Assembly: GCF_000576425.1 (NCBI RefSeq)
Contig: NZ_KK069999.1
Location: forward strand, 111,534-175,533
Source of the DNA: Brachybacterium phenoliresistens
GTDB taxonomy: Bacteria > Actinomycetota > Actinomycetes > Actinomycetales > Dermabacteraceae
DNA: 64,000 nt
Direction of reading: 5' to 3'
The position numbers and the translations under genes are program-made. Under the pieces are notes generated by a model, which saw only the letters and a program-made list of their open reading frames with translations, did not search any database and was not told where the DNA came from. Below are positions 24,289 through 32,717 of the stretch, one piece after another; position 1 is the first letter of the stretch, and each line of letters begins with the position of its first letter.

Positions 24289-25473
24289 ATGCGGGAGATC
24301 GGCATCGGCGTGGTGAGCCTCGGCTGGATGGGGCGCCTGCACTCCACGAGCTACCAGCGCATCGCCGCGCGCTTCCCGGAGCTGGGGCTGCGGCCGCGGC
24401 TGGTCGTCGCCGCGGACCCGGTCCCGGCGAACCAAGAGGCCGCCCGCGAGCAGTTCGGCTTCGCGCGCGCGGTCGCCTCGATCGAGGAGGTCCTCGCCGA
24501 TCCCGAGGTCGAGGCCGTGTCGATCTGCTCCCCCAACTTCCTGCACCGCGACTTCGCCGTCGCGGCGGCGCAGGCCGGGAAGCCGTTCTGGATCGAGAAG
24601 CCGATGGGCGTCAGCGCCGCGCAGTCCCGGGAGATCCGCGCGGCCGCGCAGGATGCCCGGGTCGCCACGGCCGTCGGCTTCAACTACCGTCACGCCCCGG
24701 CGGTCGCGCATCTGCGCGCCCTGGTCGCCTCCGGCCGCCTGGGCCGGATCACGAACATGCGCTGCTGGCTGATGGCGGACTACGCCTCCTCCCCCGACGG
24801 CGCGCTGACCTGGCGCTACGACCGGGAGAAGGCGGGCAGCGGCGTGATCGGCGACCTCCTGTCCCATGGCGCGGACCTCGTCGCCCATGTGACGGGGCAG
24901 CGGATCACCGAGGTCAGCGCCCGCACGGACGTGTTCATCCCCGAGCGGCCGATCCCCACCTCCGTGGGCGTGGGCCACGGCGGCATCGAGGTCGGCTCCG
25001 CGCGCGGCCCGGTCGCCAACGAGGACTGGGTGGCGGCGCTGGCCACGCTCTCCGGCGGCGCGCATGCGACGCTCGAGTCCTCGCGGGTGGCGCGCGGGCA
25101 CCGCAGCGACTACGCGATCGAGGTGTACGGCACGGAGGGCTCGGCGCGCTGGTCCTTCACCCGCATGAACGAGTTCGAGGTGATGCTCGGCGAGGGCGGC
25201 GCCGAGCACGGCTACACGACGGTGTTCGCCGGCGGCGACCACGGCGAGTACTCCCGCTTCCAGCCGGGCCCCGGCATCCCCCTGAGCTTCGACGACCTCA
25301 AGACCATCGAGGCCGCCCGGTTCCTGGCCGATGTCGCCACCGGGTCCCGCACGGCGCCCAACGCCTCCGACGGCCTGGCCGCCGCGGAGGTCTGCGACGC
25401 CATCGTCCGCTCCGCCGCCTCCCGGGCGTGGACGGACGTGCCGGAGGTCGAGGGGACGACGATCGGGTTCTGA
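24289..25473 (+). CDS. Gfo/Idh/MocA oxidoreductase, last gene of the iolD operon
   Basis: A 394-residue dehydrogenase. N-terminal Rossmann [19 protein letters not shown] is atypical, with V-S-L-G-W-M-G instead of G-x-G-x-x-[18 protein letters not shown], the catalytic lysine in [21 protein letters not shown], and [21 protein letters not shown] follow. ATG 24289 is preferred because GGGGAG is 8 nt upstream; a GTG at 24280 overlapping the IolH stop is the alternative. Probably acts on another inositol isomer or inosose; it may prefer a different cofactor given the altered motif. Confidence 0.83.
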   Translation: MREIGIGVVSLGWMGRLHSTSYQRIAARFPELGLRPRLVVAADPVPANQEAAREQFGFARAVASIEEVLADPEVEAVSICSPNFLHRDFAVAAAQAGKPFWIEKPMGVSAAQSREIRAAAQDARVATAVGFNYRHAPAVAHLRALVASGRLGRITNMRCWLMADYASSPDGALTWRYDREKAGSGVIGDLLSHGADLVAHVTGQRITEVSARTDVFIPERPIPTSVGVGHGGIEVGSARGPVANEDWVAALATLSGGAHATLESSRVARGHRSDYAIEVYGTEGSARWSFTRMNEFEVMLGEGGAEHGYTTVFAGGDHGEYSRFQPGPGIPLSFDDLKTIEAARFLADVATGSRTAPNASDGLAAAEVCDAIVRSAASRAWTDVPEVEGTTIGF

Positions 25474-25597
25474 CCGGCACGCGCCGGGATCCGCCATCGG
25501 ATCACCATCTGATGGACACCTGTCGCTCACGCGGATGTCGATGGGGAGCGGGACGGTGTGCCCGTCCGCTTCATCCCCTCCTCCTCAGGGATCGACC

Positions 25598-27196
25598 ATG
25601 ACCCAGACCTCCGCGCCGCCGGTGCGCACCGACCTCCCCCGCTCCGACCGCTCGTGGCACCTGTTCTTCGGCCTGCTGCTGGCCGTGGCGACGATCGTGT
25701 TCACGCTGTGGTCCCTCGACTACATCGGCGACGGGGCCAGCCGGGTGATCCTGCTGGTCGCCATCGCCTTCGGCCTGTTCATGGCCTTCAACATCGGCGG
25801 CAACGACGTCGCGAACTCCTTCGGCACCAGCGTGGGCGCCGGGACGCTCTCGCTCAAGCAGGCCCTCGTCGTCGCCGCCGTCTTCGAGGTCAGCGGCGCC
25901 GTGCTGGCCGGCGGCGAGGTCACCGACACCGTCCGCAGCGGGATCGTGGATCTGGAGGCGATCTCCCTGGAGCCGATGGACTTCGCCTTCATCATGATGT
26001 CCGCGCTGCTGGGCGCGGCCGTCTGGCTGCTGGTGGCCACCCGCATGGGCTGGCCCGTCTCGACCACCCACTCGATCATCGGCGGCATCGTCGGCGCGGC
26101 GCTCACCCTGGGGCTGAGCACCGGCGCCGGCGGCTGGGACATGGTCCAGTGGGGCGGCATCGGCCAGATCGCCGTCTCCTGGGTGCTCTCCCCCGTGCTC
26201 GGCGGCGCGGTCGCCTGGGTGCTGTTCGGCGCGATCAAGCGCCACATCCTCGTCTACAACGAGGAGGCCGACCAGAAGCTGCGCGAGATCAAGCAGGAGC
26301 GGATCGCCCACCGCACCCGCCACCGCCAGGCCTTCGAGCGCCTGGACGAGATCCAGCAGATCTCGTACACGAACGCGATGGCCCAGGACGCGGTCACCGC
26401 GACCCGCCCCGACTTCGACCCCGAGGAGCTCGAGTCCGACTACTACCGCGAGCTGCGGGCGATCGACGAGAAGGCGGAGAACCTCGACGCCCACCGCGCC
26501 CTGCAGACCTGGGTGCCGCTGCTGGCGGCCGGCGGCTCGATCGTCATCTCCTCGATGCTGCTGTTCAAGGGCCTGAAGAACCTGCACCTGAACATCGACT
26601 CGGCCGGGAACTTCCTCATCATGGGCATGGTCGGCGCGGCCGTGTGGATGGCCGTGTTCATCTTCGCCAAGACCCTGCGCAACCAGAACCTGTCCCGCTC
26701 GACGTACCTGCTGTTCAGCTGGATGCAGGTGTTCACGGCCTCGGCCTTCGCCTTCAGCCACGGATCCAACGACATCGCCAACGCGGTGGGCCCGTTCGCG
26801 GCGGTCTTCGACGTGCTGCACACCGGCGCGATCAACGGCGAGGCACCGGTCCCGGCGGCGCTGATGCTGGTCAGCGGCGTCGGCCTGGTGGCGGGGCTGT
26901 GGTTCATCGGCCGCAGGGTCATCACGACCGTCGGCACCGGCCTGACGTCGATGCATCCCGCCTCCGGCTTCGCGGCGGAGCTCTCCGCGGCGGGCGTCGT
27001 GATGGCCGCCTCGGTGCTGGGACTGCCGGTCTCCAGCACGCACATCCTCATCGGCGCCGTGCTCGGCGTGGGCATCGTGAACCGGGCCGCGAACTGGAGC
27101 CTCATGCGTCCGATCGCCCTGGCCTGGGTGATCACCCTCCCGGCGGCCGCCGCCATCGGCGCCGTGAGCGTGCTCGTGCTGCGCTGGCTGTTCTGA
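25598..27196 (+). CDS. Inorganic phosphate transporter, PiT family
   Basis: Low-affinity phosphate:H+ or metal-phosphate symporter, 532 residues and about 10-12 membrane helices. Both halves carry the PiT signature: [28 protein letters not shown] near residues 60-90 and [18 protein letters not shown] near residues 385-400. Each half also has the S-T-T/S-T-H motif ([24 protein letters not shown]). A charged cytoplasmic loop of about 100 residues ([22 protein letters not shown]...) separates the halves. No PhoU-like partner is adjacent. It begins 124 bp after the inositol operon. Confidence 0.94.
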   Translation: MTQTSAPPVRTDLPRSDRSWHLFFGLLLAVATIVFTLWSLDYIGDGASRVILLVAIAFGLFMAFNIGGNDVANSFGTSVGAGTLSLKQALVVAAVFEVSGAVLAGGEVTDTVRSGIVDLEAISLEPMDFAFIMMSALLGAAVWLLVATRMGWPVSTTHSIIGGIVGAALTLGLSTGAGGWDMVQWGGIGQIAVSWVLSPVLGGAVAWVLFGAIKRHILVYNEEADQKLREIKQERIAHRTRHRQAFERLDEIQQISYTNAMAQDAVTATRPDFDPEELESDYYRELRAIDEKAENLDAHRALQTWVPLLAAGGSIVISSMLLFKGLKNLHLNIDSAGNFLIMGMVGAAVWMAVFIFAKTLRNQNLSRSTYLLFSWMQVFTASAFAFSHGSNDIANAVGPFAAVFDVLHTGAINGEAPVPAALMLVSGVGLVAGLWFIGRRVITTVGTGLTSMHPASGFAAELSAAGVVMAASVLGLPVSSTHILIGAVLGVGIVNRAANWSLMRPIALAWVITLPAAAAIGAVSVLVLRWLF

Positions 27197-27239
27197 CCGG
27201 CGCCCCCGGTCCGGCGGAGCCGAGGATCCCGGCGGAGCC

Positions 27240-27245
27240 TAGGAT
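27240..27245 (+). promoter_or_regulatory. -10 hexamer TAGGAT upstream of serine hydrolase gene
   Basis: TAGGAT 31 nt before the GTG, with a GAAGGAG site in between, so this is a leadered promoter. It sits in a short direct repeat of GGCGGAGCC-x-AGGATC. Confidence 0.45.
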
Positions 27246-27276
27246 CGAGGGATCCCCCACCGGCGAAGGAGATCCC

Positions 27277-28914
27277 GTGTCCGATGCGCACCCCGGCCCC
27301 ACCGGCCCCGACCCGCGACCGGCCCCGCCGGCCCCGTCCTCCCCGGGCGGCGCCGGCGGGGCCGCCGTCTCCCCCGTGGACCGCGAGGCCGTCCTCTCCG
27401 TCGCGGCGATCCTGCCGCACTGGCTGGCCACGGTGTCGGCGGTGCGCCGCCTCACCGGCGTGCAGGCGGCGATCTGGCACGACGGCGAGCTGGTCTGCGA
27501 GGTCGCGGTCGGCACGGCCGATGGGACCACCGGGGCGCAGCTGGCGACCACCCACCGCCTGCGGATCGCCTCCCACTCCAAGAGGTTCACGGCGCTCGCG
27601 GTGATGCACCTGGCGGAGCAGGGCGCGCTGCGCCTGGACGACACGCTCGGCGAGCGCGTCGCCGAGCTCGCCGGCTCCCCCGTCGCCTCGCTGACCCTGC
27701 ACGACCTGCTCTCCCACTCCGCGGGCCTGACCCGCGACGGGGCCGATGCCTCCTGGTGGAACCTCGAGCGTCCCTTCCCCGATCGCGAGGCCCTGCTGGA
27801 GATCGCCCGGACGAGCGCCGTGGTGCTCGAGCCGGGGCTGCACCTGCAGTACTCGAACATCGGCTACGGCCTGCTGGGCCTCGTGATCGAGGACACCGCG
27901 GGCGCGCCCTTCGACGAGGCCGTCCGCGCCCTGGTGCTGGACCCGGCGGGCGCCGGGGACATCGGCCCCGATCTCCCGCCCGATGCGCCCGGACCGGAGG
28001 ACCCGCACGGCTTCGCGCTGGGCCACACCTCGCCGCTGCACGGGGAGCGCCGCGCCGTCGAGCAGGTCCCCACCGGGGCGCTCGCCGCCGCGACCGGCTT
28101 CTGGGCCACCGCCGGCGCGATCGCGACCTTCGCCGGCAGGGCGCTGACCGGCGACGCGGTCGTCTCCGAGGCGGGGCTGCGGCGCATGCGCCGCCGCGTG
28201 TGGACGGTCGCCGACGGCGCCGGCTACGGGCTGGGCCTCCAGGAGGCGATCATCCACGGGCTCTCGGCGATCGGCCACTCGGGCGGCTTCCCGACGGGGC
28301 TCACGCGCACCTGGGCGGTGCCCGCCTCGCACCTGGCGGTCTCCGTGCTGGGCACCTCGATCGATGCCCTGTCCTCCGATCTCGCCGCCGGGGTGCTGGG
28401 GCTGCTGGCGCTGGCCTCGGGCTCCGCGGCGGCGAAGGCCGCCGCCCACGAGCGGTCCGGGGCGCTGGGCGGCGGCTCCGACGGCCGTCGCCGCCCGGAG
28501 CCGCTGGCCGAGCAGGACGAGGTCACCATCGGCGGCGCGCCGGTCCCCGCCGCGCAGCTCGCCGGCATCGTCGCGGGCTCCTACGACTCGCTGTGGGGCC
28601 GCACCCGGCTGGCCGTGCTGGGCGGCCGGCTGTTCGCCCTGGACGAGGACGCGCTCGACCCCGCGGAGACCGCCCTCGAGCTGCGGATCGGCGCCGTGGT
28701 CGACGGGCCCTCGGACGCCGGGCCGGCGCACCCCGTGCTGCTCGAGCTGCCGGCCTGGGGCGACTCCGGCTACGGCGCCTGGGCGGAGCCGCTGCGCGTG
28801 CGCCTGGTGCCGGGGCCCGAAGGGCTGCGGCCGGCGTCGCTGTGGATCACCGGCCAGACCCTGCTGCCCGCCGGCGACGTCGACCTCCCCGAGCGCATCC
28901 GCGCCCCGCGCTGA
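27277..28914 (+). CDS. Serine hydrolase, class C beta-lactamase/PBP4* family
   Basis: A 545-residue penicillin-binding-protein-like hydrolase or esterase. GTG start at 27277 is set by GAAGGAG 6-7 nt upstream. After a Pro/Ala-rich N-terminus without signal peptide, the catalytic SxxK is in RIASHSKRFTALAVMHL, the Y-x-N is LQYSNIGYGLLGLVIED, and the third motif is IGHSGGFPTG. LHDLLSHSAGLTRDG is also typical. Residues after about 400 form a separate C-terminal domain (GGAPVPAAQLAGIVAGSYDSLWG...). The lack of an export signal suggests a cytoplasmic esterase/peptidase rather than a wall enzyme. Confidence 0.86.
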   Translation: MSDAHPGPTGPDPRPAPPAPSSPGGAGGAAVSPVDREAVLSVAAILPHWLATVSAVRRLTGVQAAIWHDGELVCEVAVGTADGTTGAQLATTHRLRIASHSKRFTALAVMHLAEQGALRLDDTLGERVAELAGSPVASLTLHDLLSHSAGLTRDGADASWWNLERPFPDREALLEIARTSAVVLEPGLHLQYSNIGYGLLGLVIEDTAGAPFDEAVRALVLDPAGAGDIGPDLPPDAPGPEDPHGFALGHTSPLHGERRAVEQVPTGALAAATGFWATAGAIATFAGRALTGDAVVSEAGLRRMRRRVWTVADGAGYGLGLQEAIIHGLSAIGHSGGFPTGLTRTWAVPASHLAVSVLGTSIDALSSDLAAGVLGLLALASGSAAAKAAAHERSGALGGGSDGRRRPEPLAEQDEVTIGGAPVPAAQLAGIVAGSYDSLWGRTRLAVLGGRLFALDEDALDPAETALELRIGAVVDGPSDAGPAHPVLLELPAWGDSGYGAWAEPLRVRLVPGPEGLRPASLWITGQTLLPAGDVDLPERIRAPR

Positions 28915-28942
28915 CCCGCGCCGGGCACGGCGCGCCGACCGA

Positions 28943-29977
28943 TCAGGTGCTGCGCACCCGCAGCCGCGGGGCCAGGCGCACGTGCCCGGAGCCGGCCCGG
29001 CCGGGGTCCGCATCGGCCTCGAGCAGGGCCAGAGCATGCCGGGCCAGCTCCCGGGGACGCTGGTCGATGGTGCTGAGGCCGATGATCGGCTCCCGGGCGG
29101 CAGGGATGTCGTCGTAGCCGACCAGGCCCACGAAGCGGTCGCGCGCCAGGAGCGTCAGCAGACCGATGGCGAGCCGGTCGTTGTGCACGCCGACGGCGTC
29201 GACGCCGTCGGCGATCAGCCCCGCGACCATCGCCTCGATCTGCGCGGGGGTGGTCGCCTCGGACAGCGCCGCCGTCCGCACGGGGACCCCGTGGCGGGCG
29301 GCGCTGGCCAGGAACTCCTCGCGCCGCACCGCGGCGGCGGAATCCGCGGAGGGGCTGCCGGCCGGGCCCAGGTGCGCCAGGTGGGTGCCGCCGCGTTCCA
29401 GCAGGTGGCCGACGGCGAGCTCCGCCCCGGCGGCCTCGTCCGTGCTCACGCTGCCGACGCCCGCCGCGGAGACCTCGTGCCCGATCACCGCGACCGGGGC
29501 GCCGCGGGCCAGGCGCGCCAGCTCCGCATCCGAGGATCGGGGGCTGACCAGCACCAGGGCATCGGCGCGGCCGGCCAGGAAGGCCTCGGCAGCATCCTGC
29601 TCAGCGGCCGCCCCACGGGCGAAGGCCGCCTCGGCGCCCGCGCCGCCGCGCCGATCGGAGAGCGCGTCGCCGAAGCCGAGGGCGATGAGGACCCGCCGGC
29701 CGGTGGCCGCGGCGGCCTCCCGCAGCGCCTCCGCGAGCTCCCCGTAGAAGGGGTTGCGCAGGTCGGGGACGACCACGCCGATGGTGTCGGTGCGGCGCGA
29801 GGCGAGATGCGCGGCGGTGACCTGCGGGCGGTATCCCAGCTCGTCGATGGCCTGCTGCACGGCCTCGCGGCGCTCGGGGCTCACGCTGTCGCTGCCGCGC
29901 ACCACCAGCGAGACCAGCGCCCGGGAGACGCCCGCGCGGCGGGCGACGTCGAGCTGCGTGGGGCGGGAGCGGGTCAC
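28943..29977 (-). CDS. LacI family transcriptional regulator
   Basis: A 344-residue repressor. HTH at about residues 7-28 (QLDVARRAGVSRALVSLVVRG) and hinge helix ERREAVQQAIDELGYRPQVTAAHLAS, then a periplasmic-binding-like effector domain (IGVVVPDLRNPFYGELAEALREAA, VGVHNDRLAIGLL, GLVGYDDIPAAR, STIDQRPRELARHALALLE). Compared with most LacI proteins the effector domain has Ala-rich insertions around residues 108-130. Effector unknown. Leaderless GTG start; divergent from the phosphotransferase-like gene with 62 bp between. Confidence 0.9.
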   Translation of the reverse strand: MTRSRPTQLDVARRAGVSRALVSLVVRGSDSVSPERREAVQQAIDELGYRPQVTAAHLASRRTDTIGVVVPDLRNPFYGELAEALREAAAATGRRVLIALGFGDALSDRRGGAGAEAAFARGAAAEQDAAEAFLAGRADALVLVSPRSSDAELARLARGAPVAVIGHEVSAAGVGSVSTDEAAGAELAVGHLLERGGTHLAHLGPAGSPSADSAAAVRREEFLASAARHGVPVRTAALSEATTPAQIEAMVAGLIADGVDAVGVHNDRLAIGLLTLLARDRFVGLVGYDDIPAAREPIIGLSTIDQRPRELARHALALLEADADPGRAGSGHVRLAPRLRVRST

Positions 29978-29983
29978 CGGGCC

Positions 29984-29989
29984 ATTCTA
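29984..29989 (-). promoter_or_regulatory. -10 hexamer TAGAAT, leaderless start of lacI-type gene
   Basis: On the minus strand TAGAAT, 6 nt, then GTG at 29977. Confidence 0.6.
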
Positions 29990-30027
29990 GGGACGCGCCG
30001 CCCCTGCCCTTCGCGGGCGCGGCCCCG

Positions 30028-30033
30028 TAGCGT
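30028..30033 (+). promoter_or_regulatory. -10 hexamer TAGCGT, leaderless start
   Basis: TAGCGT, 6 nt, then ATG at 30040. The promoter is divergent from the adjacent regulator's. Confidence 0.55.
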
Positions 30034-30039
30034 GGCCCC

Positions 30040-31029
30040 ATGCCCTGCGCCTCCCCGCTCCTCGTCGCCGGCCGGCCGCTCCCCCGGGATCTCGCCCGGA
30101 ACGTCGACCGGGCCCGCGCGCGCCGGGATGAGCTGACCCGCCGCGGCGCATCGGCCGTCCCGGGCCCAGACGGCCGCGGCGAGGAGCAGCTCCTGGCCTG
30201 GGCCGAGGCCCTGCCCGCGCACGTGGAGCGGATCGCCGCGGCGTGGTCCCTGCAGCTGGGGGCGCCGCTCGAGCCGGGCGGGACCTCCGCCTGGGTCGCC
30301 GAGGTGCGCGACGCCGCCGGCTCCGATCTGCTGCTCAAGGTCGGCTGGGCGCACGACGAGGCCCGCGACGAGGCCGCCGGGATGGCGGCCTGGCAGGGGC
30401 GCGGCGCCGCCGGCGTGCTGCGCCACGAACGGGTCGGCGACTGCTCCGCGCTGCTCATGGAGCGGGTGCGGCCCGGGCGCACCCTCGCCTCCCAGCTGCC
30501 CGACGCCGAGCGGGACGCCGTGATCGGCGCGCTGCTGCGCCGGCTGTGGATCCCCGCGCCGGCCGAGGCGGGGTTCCGCCCCCTGGCGCAGATGTGCGCG
30601 TGGTGGGCCGACGAGGCGGAGGACCGCGCGCGGACCGAGCTGCCGGCCGATGTCGTCGACCACGGACTGGGCCTGTTCCGCACGCTGCCGCGGGACTGGG
30701 ACGGGGAGCCGGTGCTCCTGGCGACCGACCTGCACCACCACAACGTGCTCTCGCGGCGCGAGCAGCCGGGCACGGACCTGGCGGACTGGGCGCTCATCGA
30801 TCCCAAGCCCTACGTCGGCGACCCGCACTACGACGTGCTGCAGCAGATGCTCAACGGCGCCGACCGCGTGCTGGCGGACCCGCTCGGCGCCTGCGCGCGG
30901 ATGGCCGCGCAGACCGGCCTGGACCCCCGCCGCGTGCGCGCCTGGCTGTTCGCGCGCTGCGTGCAGGAGACGGGCAGCGGATTCGCGCAGGCCCCGGCGA
31001 TCGCCCGGGCGCTGGCCGGCTCGCTCTGA
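30040..31029 (+). CDS. Aminoglycoside/hydroxyurea antibiotic resistance kinase-like protein
   Basis: A 329-residue protein of the APH(6)/hydroxyurea kinase type. N-terminal lobe: LQLGAPLEPGGTSAWVAEV then LLLKVGWAHDEARDEAAGMAAW, with a Lys-x-x and Glu pair expected to bind ATP. C-terminal lobe: catalytic loop LLATDLHHHNVLSR with Asp and Asn, and metal motif IDPKPYVGDPHYDVLQQML, both diagnostic of this family. Homologs phosphorylate streptomycin, but chromosomal actinobacterial members often have unknown small-molecule substrates, so resistance is not implied. Confidence 0.85.
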   Translation: MPCASPLLVAGRPLPRDLARNVDRARARRDELTRRGASAVPGPDGRGEEQLLAWAEALPAHVERIAAAWSLQLGAPLEPGGTSAWVAEVRDAAGSDLLLKVGWAHDEARDEAAGMAAWQGRGAAGVLRHERVGDCSALLMERVRPGRTLASQLPDAERDAVIGALLRRLWIPAPAEAGFRPLAQMCAWWADEAEDRARTELPADVVDHGLGLFRTLPRDWDGEPVLLATDLHHHNVLSRREQPGTDLADWALIDPKPYVGDPHYDVLQQMLNGADRVLADPLGACARMAAQTGLDPRRVRAWLFARCVQETGSGFAQAPAIARALAGSL

Positions 31030-31038
31030 GCACGCCGG

Positions 31039-31072
31039 GCGGCCGAGGCACGGGCCCGCCCCCCTCGGCCGC
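31039..31072. terminator. Hairpin between convergent genes
   Basis: GCGGCCGAGG pairs with CCTCGGCCGC across a 14-nt loop, between the kinase-like gene and the GNAT gene. Likely bidirectional. Confidence 0.5.
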
Positions 31073-31083
31073 GGAGCAGGTGC

Positions 31084-31734
31084 TCAGGCGCCGAGCATCG
31101 CCCGCAGCGCCGGGACCAGGCCCTCGACCGTCACGGGGACCTGCGGTCGCACGAAGGTCTCCGGCGTGACGAGGAAGCACTGGTGGACCAGGGGGCGGTC
31201 CCCCGTCACGGTGACCCGGGTGCCGTTCAGGGCATAGCCGCAGGCCCGCGAGACGCCGAAGGACGGGTCGTTGCCGAGCACCGCCTCGGACTCGGCGCGC
31301 TGGGCGTCGAGGTGGTCGAAGGCGAGGGCAAGCACCATCTGCCGCATGAGCTTCCCGTAGCCCTGTCCCTGCGCGTCGCGGGTCAGCCACGAGCCGGAGG
31401 TGACGGTGCGCCGCCGCGGGAAGTCGACGGCCACCACGTCCTGGGTGCCGATCAGCTGGTCCCGCGCCCAGATGCCGAAGGTGAGGTTCCATCTCTCGGG
31501 AGCGGCCACGGCGCGCTGGGTCCACTGGAACTGCAGGGCGCCGCGCACCCGGTCCTCCGGGTCGACGGCGTACCAGCGGAAGACGTGGTCGGCGGCCTCG
31601 TCGGCGAAGATCGGCCGGCGCAGCAGCGCGGCGTACTCGGGCAGGTCCGCATCGCGCAGCAGGCGCAGGGTGAGGTCCCCCGCGTGCAGCGTGAGTCCGA
31701 GCGGCGGGTACAGGGTCTCGAGCGTGTCCGGCAT
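31084..31734 (-). CDS. GNAT acetyltransferase, RimJ/RimL-like
   Basis: A 216-residue acetyltransferase_3-type protein, a group that includes ribosomal-protein N-acetyltransferases. Visible: DLTLRLLRDADLPEYAALL opening, WNLTFGIWARDQLIGTQDVVAVDFPRRRTVTSGSWLTRDAQGQGYGKLMRQMVLALAF containing the acetyl-CoA loop Q-G-Q-G-Y-G, and the ESEAVLGNDPSFGVSRACGY motif B. The product may acetylate protein N-termini or a small amine. Leaderless start after TACCCT. Confidence 0.84.
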   Translation of the reverse strand: MPDTLETLYPPLGLTLHAGDLTLRLLRDADLPEYAALLRRPIFADEAADHVFRWYAVDPEDRVRGALQFQWTQRAVAAPERWNLTFGIWARDQLIGTQDVVAVDFPRRRTVTSGSWLTRDAQGQGYGKLMRQMVLALAFDHLDAQRAESEAVLGNDPSFGVSRACGYALNGTRVTVTGDRPLVHQCFLVTPETFVRPQVPVTVEGLVPALRAMLGA

Positions 31735-31740
31735 GTCAGG

Positions 31741-31746
31741 AGGGTA
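31741..31746 (-). promoter_or_regulatory. -10 hexamer TACCCT, leaderless start of GNAT gene
   Basis: TACCCT on the minus strand, 6 nt, then the ATG at 31734. Confidence 0.5.
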
Positions 31747-31787
31747 CGGGCGGCGCGGCGTCCCCGCCAGCGCTTTCCTGCTGGTCG

Positions 31788-31793
31788 TATCCT
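31788..31793 (+). promoter_or_regulatory. -10 hexamer TATCCT, leaderless start of pcp
   Basis: TATCCT, 6 nt, then ATG at 31800. Confidence 0.55.
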
Positions 31794-31799
31794 CGTGCG

Positions 31800-32423
31800 A
31801 TGGCGATCGACGTGCTGCTGAGCGGCTTCGAGCCCTTCGACGGGGCCGCGGTGAACGAGTCCTGGGAGGCGGTGCGGCGCGCCGCTCCCGCCCTGCGCGA
31901 GGGCGGCGTCCTCGCCCGCGAGCTGCTGCTGCCGGTGGAGTTCGGGCGGGCGGCCGAGGCGCTGCTCGCCGAGGTCCGGGAGCTGCGGCCGGCGCTGGTG
32001 GTGGCCGTGGGCCTCGCCGCCGGCCGCGGGGCGATCACCCCGGAGCGCACCGCCGTGAACGTGCAGGACGCCCGCATCCCCGACAACGCGGGCGCCCGCC
32101 CGATCGATGCGCCGTGCGTGCCCGACGGTCCGGTCGGCTACTTCTCGACGCTGCCGATCAAGGCGATGGTCGCCGCCGCCCGGCCCGGACCGGCGGCGGT
32201 CTCGCAGAGCGCGGGGACCTTCGTGTGCAACGACGTGTTCTACCGCCTGCAGCACGCCCTCGCCGCCGAGCCCGGCCTCGCCGGCATCCGCGGCGGCTTC
32301 GTCCACGTCCCCGCGGCCGATGTCGTGGCGCCTGGCGATGCCGCCGAGGCGCTGGGGCGGATGGTCCGGGCTGCGCTCTCCACCGCGGCCGATGCCCGGA
32401 TCCCCGGCGGCGCCGAGCACTGA
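31800..32423 (+). CDS. pcp: Pyroglutamyl-peptidase I
   Basis: Cytosolic cysteine peptidase (family C15) removing N-terminal pyroglutamate. The 207-residue length is typical. SGFEPFDGAAVNESWEAV opens the fold. The catalytic Glu82 is in ITPERTAVNVQDARIPDN, Cys143 in GTFVCNDVFYRL, and His169 in GFVHVP, so the Glu-Cys-His triad is intact. Monocistronic and leaderless. It converges toward phoD across an unusual 595-bp gap. Confidence 0.94.
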   Translation: MAIDVLLSGFEPFDGAAVNESWEAVRRAAPALREGGVLARELLLPVEFGRAAEALLAEVRELRPALVVAVGLAAGRGAITPERTAVNVQDARIPDNAGARPIDAPCVPDGPVGYFSTLPIKAMVAAARPGPAAVSQSAGTFVCNDVFYRLQHALAAEPGLAGIRGGFVHVPAADVVAPGDAAEALGRMVRAALSTAADARIPGGAEH

Positions 32424-32540
32424 GCCGTTCCGCGCCGGCGGTGGCGCTGGGGAGCCGGCGGTGGGGAGAACTCCTCCGTGCACACCGCCGTCCACGATCG
32501 GGGCCCCGTTGTCCACGGCGGCTCAGGCGCAGGTCCACAG

Positions 32541-32549
32541 TTATCCACA
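32541..32549 (+). promoter_or_regulatory. Exact DnaA box TTATCCACA
   Basis: Perfect match to the classical DnaA-binding nonamer, flanked at both sides by ...TCCACA variants (32531-32539 and 32553-32561) in the same orientation. Confidence 0.6.
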
Positions 32550-32608
32550 GCGGGATCCACAGCTGGGGACGAATGACACGGGTGTGCTTCCGCAGGTGCC
32601 GGCGGTCC

Positions 32609-32624
32609 GTGCACGGCCGTGCAC
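32609..32624. repeat. 16-bp perfect palindrome
   Basis: GTGCACGGCCGTGCAC, inside the DnaA-box-rich gap. Confidence 0.6.
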
Positions 32625-32650
32625 ATGTCCGCACCCCGGGGCCCGGCCCG

Positions 32651-32694
32651 GTCACGGCCGCATCACGACCCGATCACGCCGGGATCACGGAGCG
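32651..32694. repeat. Four 11-bp iterons, consensus RTCACGnCnnG
   Basis: Units start at 32651, 32662, 32673 and 32684, each beginning GTCACG or ATCACG. The period of 11 bp places them on the same DNA face. Confidence 0.65.
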
Positions 32695-32700
32695 GCCCCG

Positions 32701-32717
32701 CGACCTGCAGCAGGTCG
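32701..32717. repeat. 17-bp palindrome CGACCTGC-A-GCAGGTCG
   Basis: Perfect 8-bp arms around one base, directly after the 11-bp iterons. Confidence 0.55.

Noticed and set aside
27277..28914. True beta-lactamase
   Set aside because: No signal peptide and an extra C-terminal domain; the SxxK/YxN/HSG set is shared with many esterases and peptidases.
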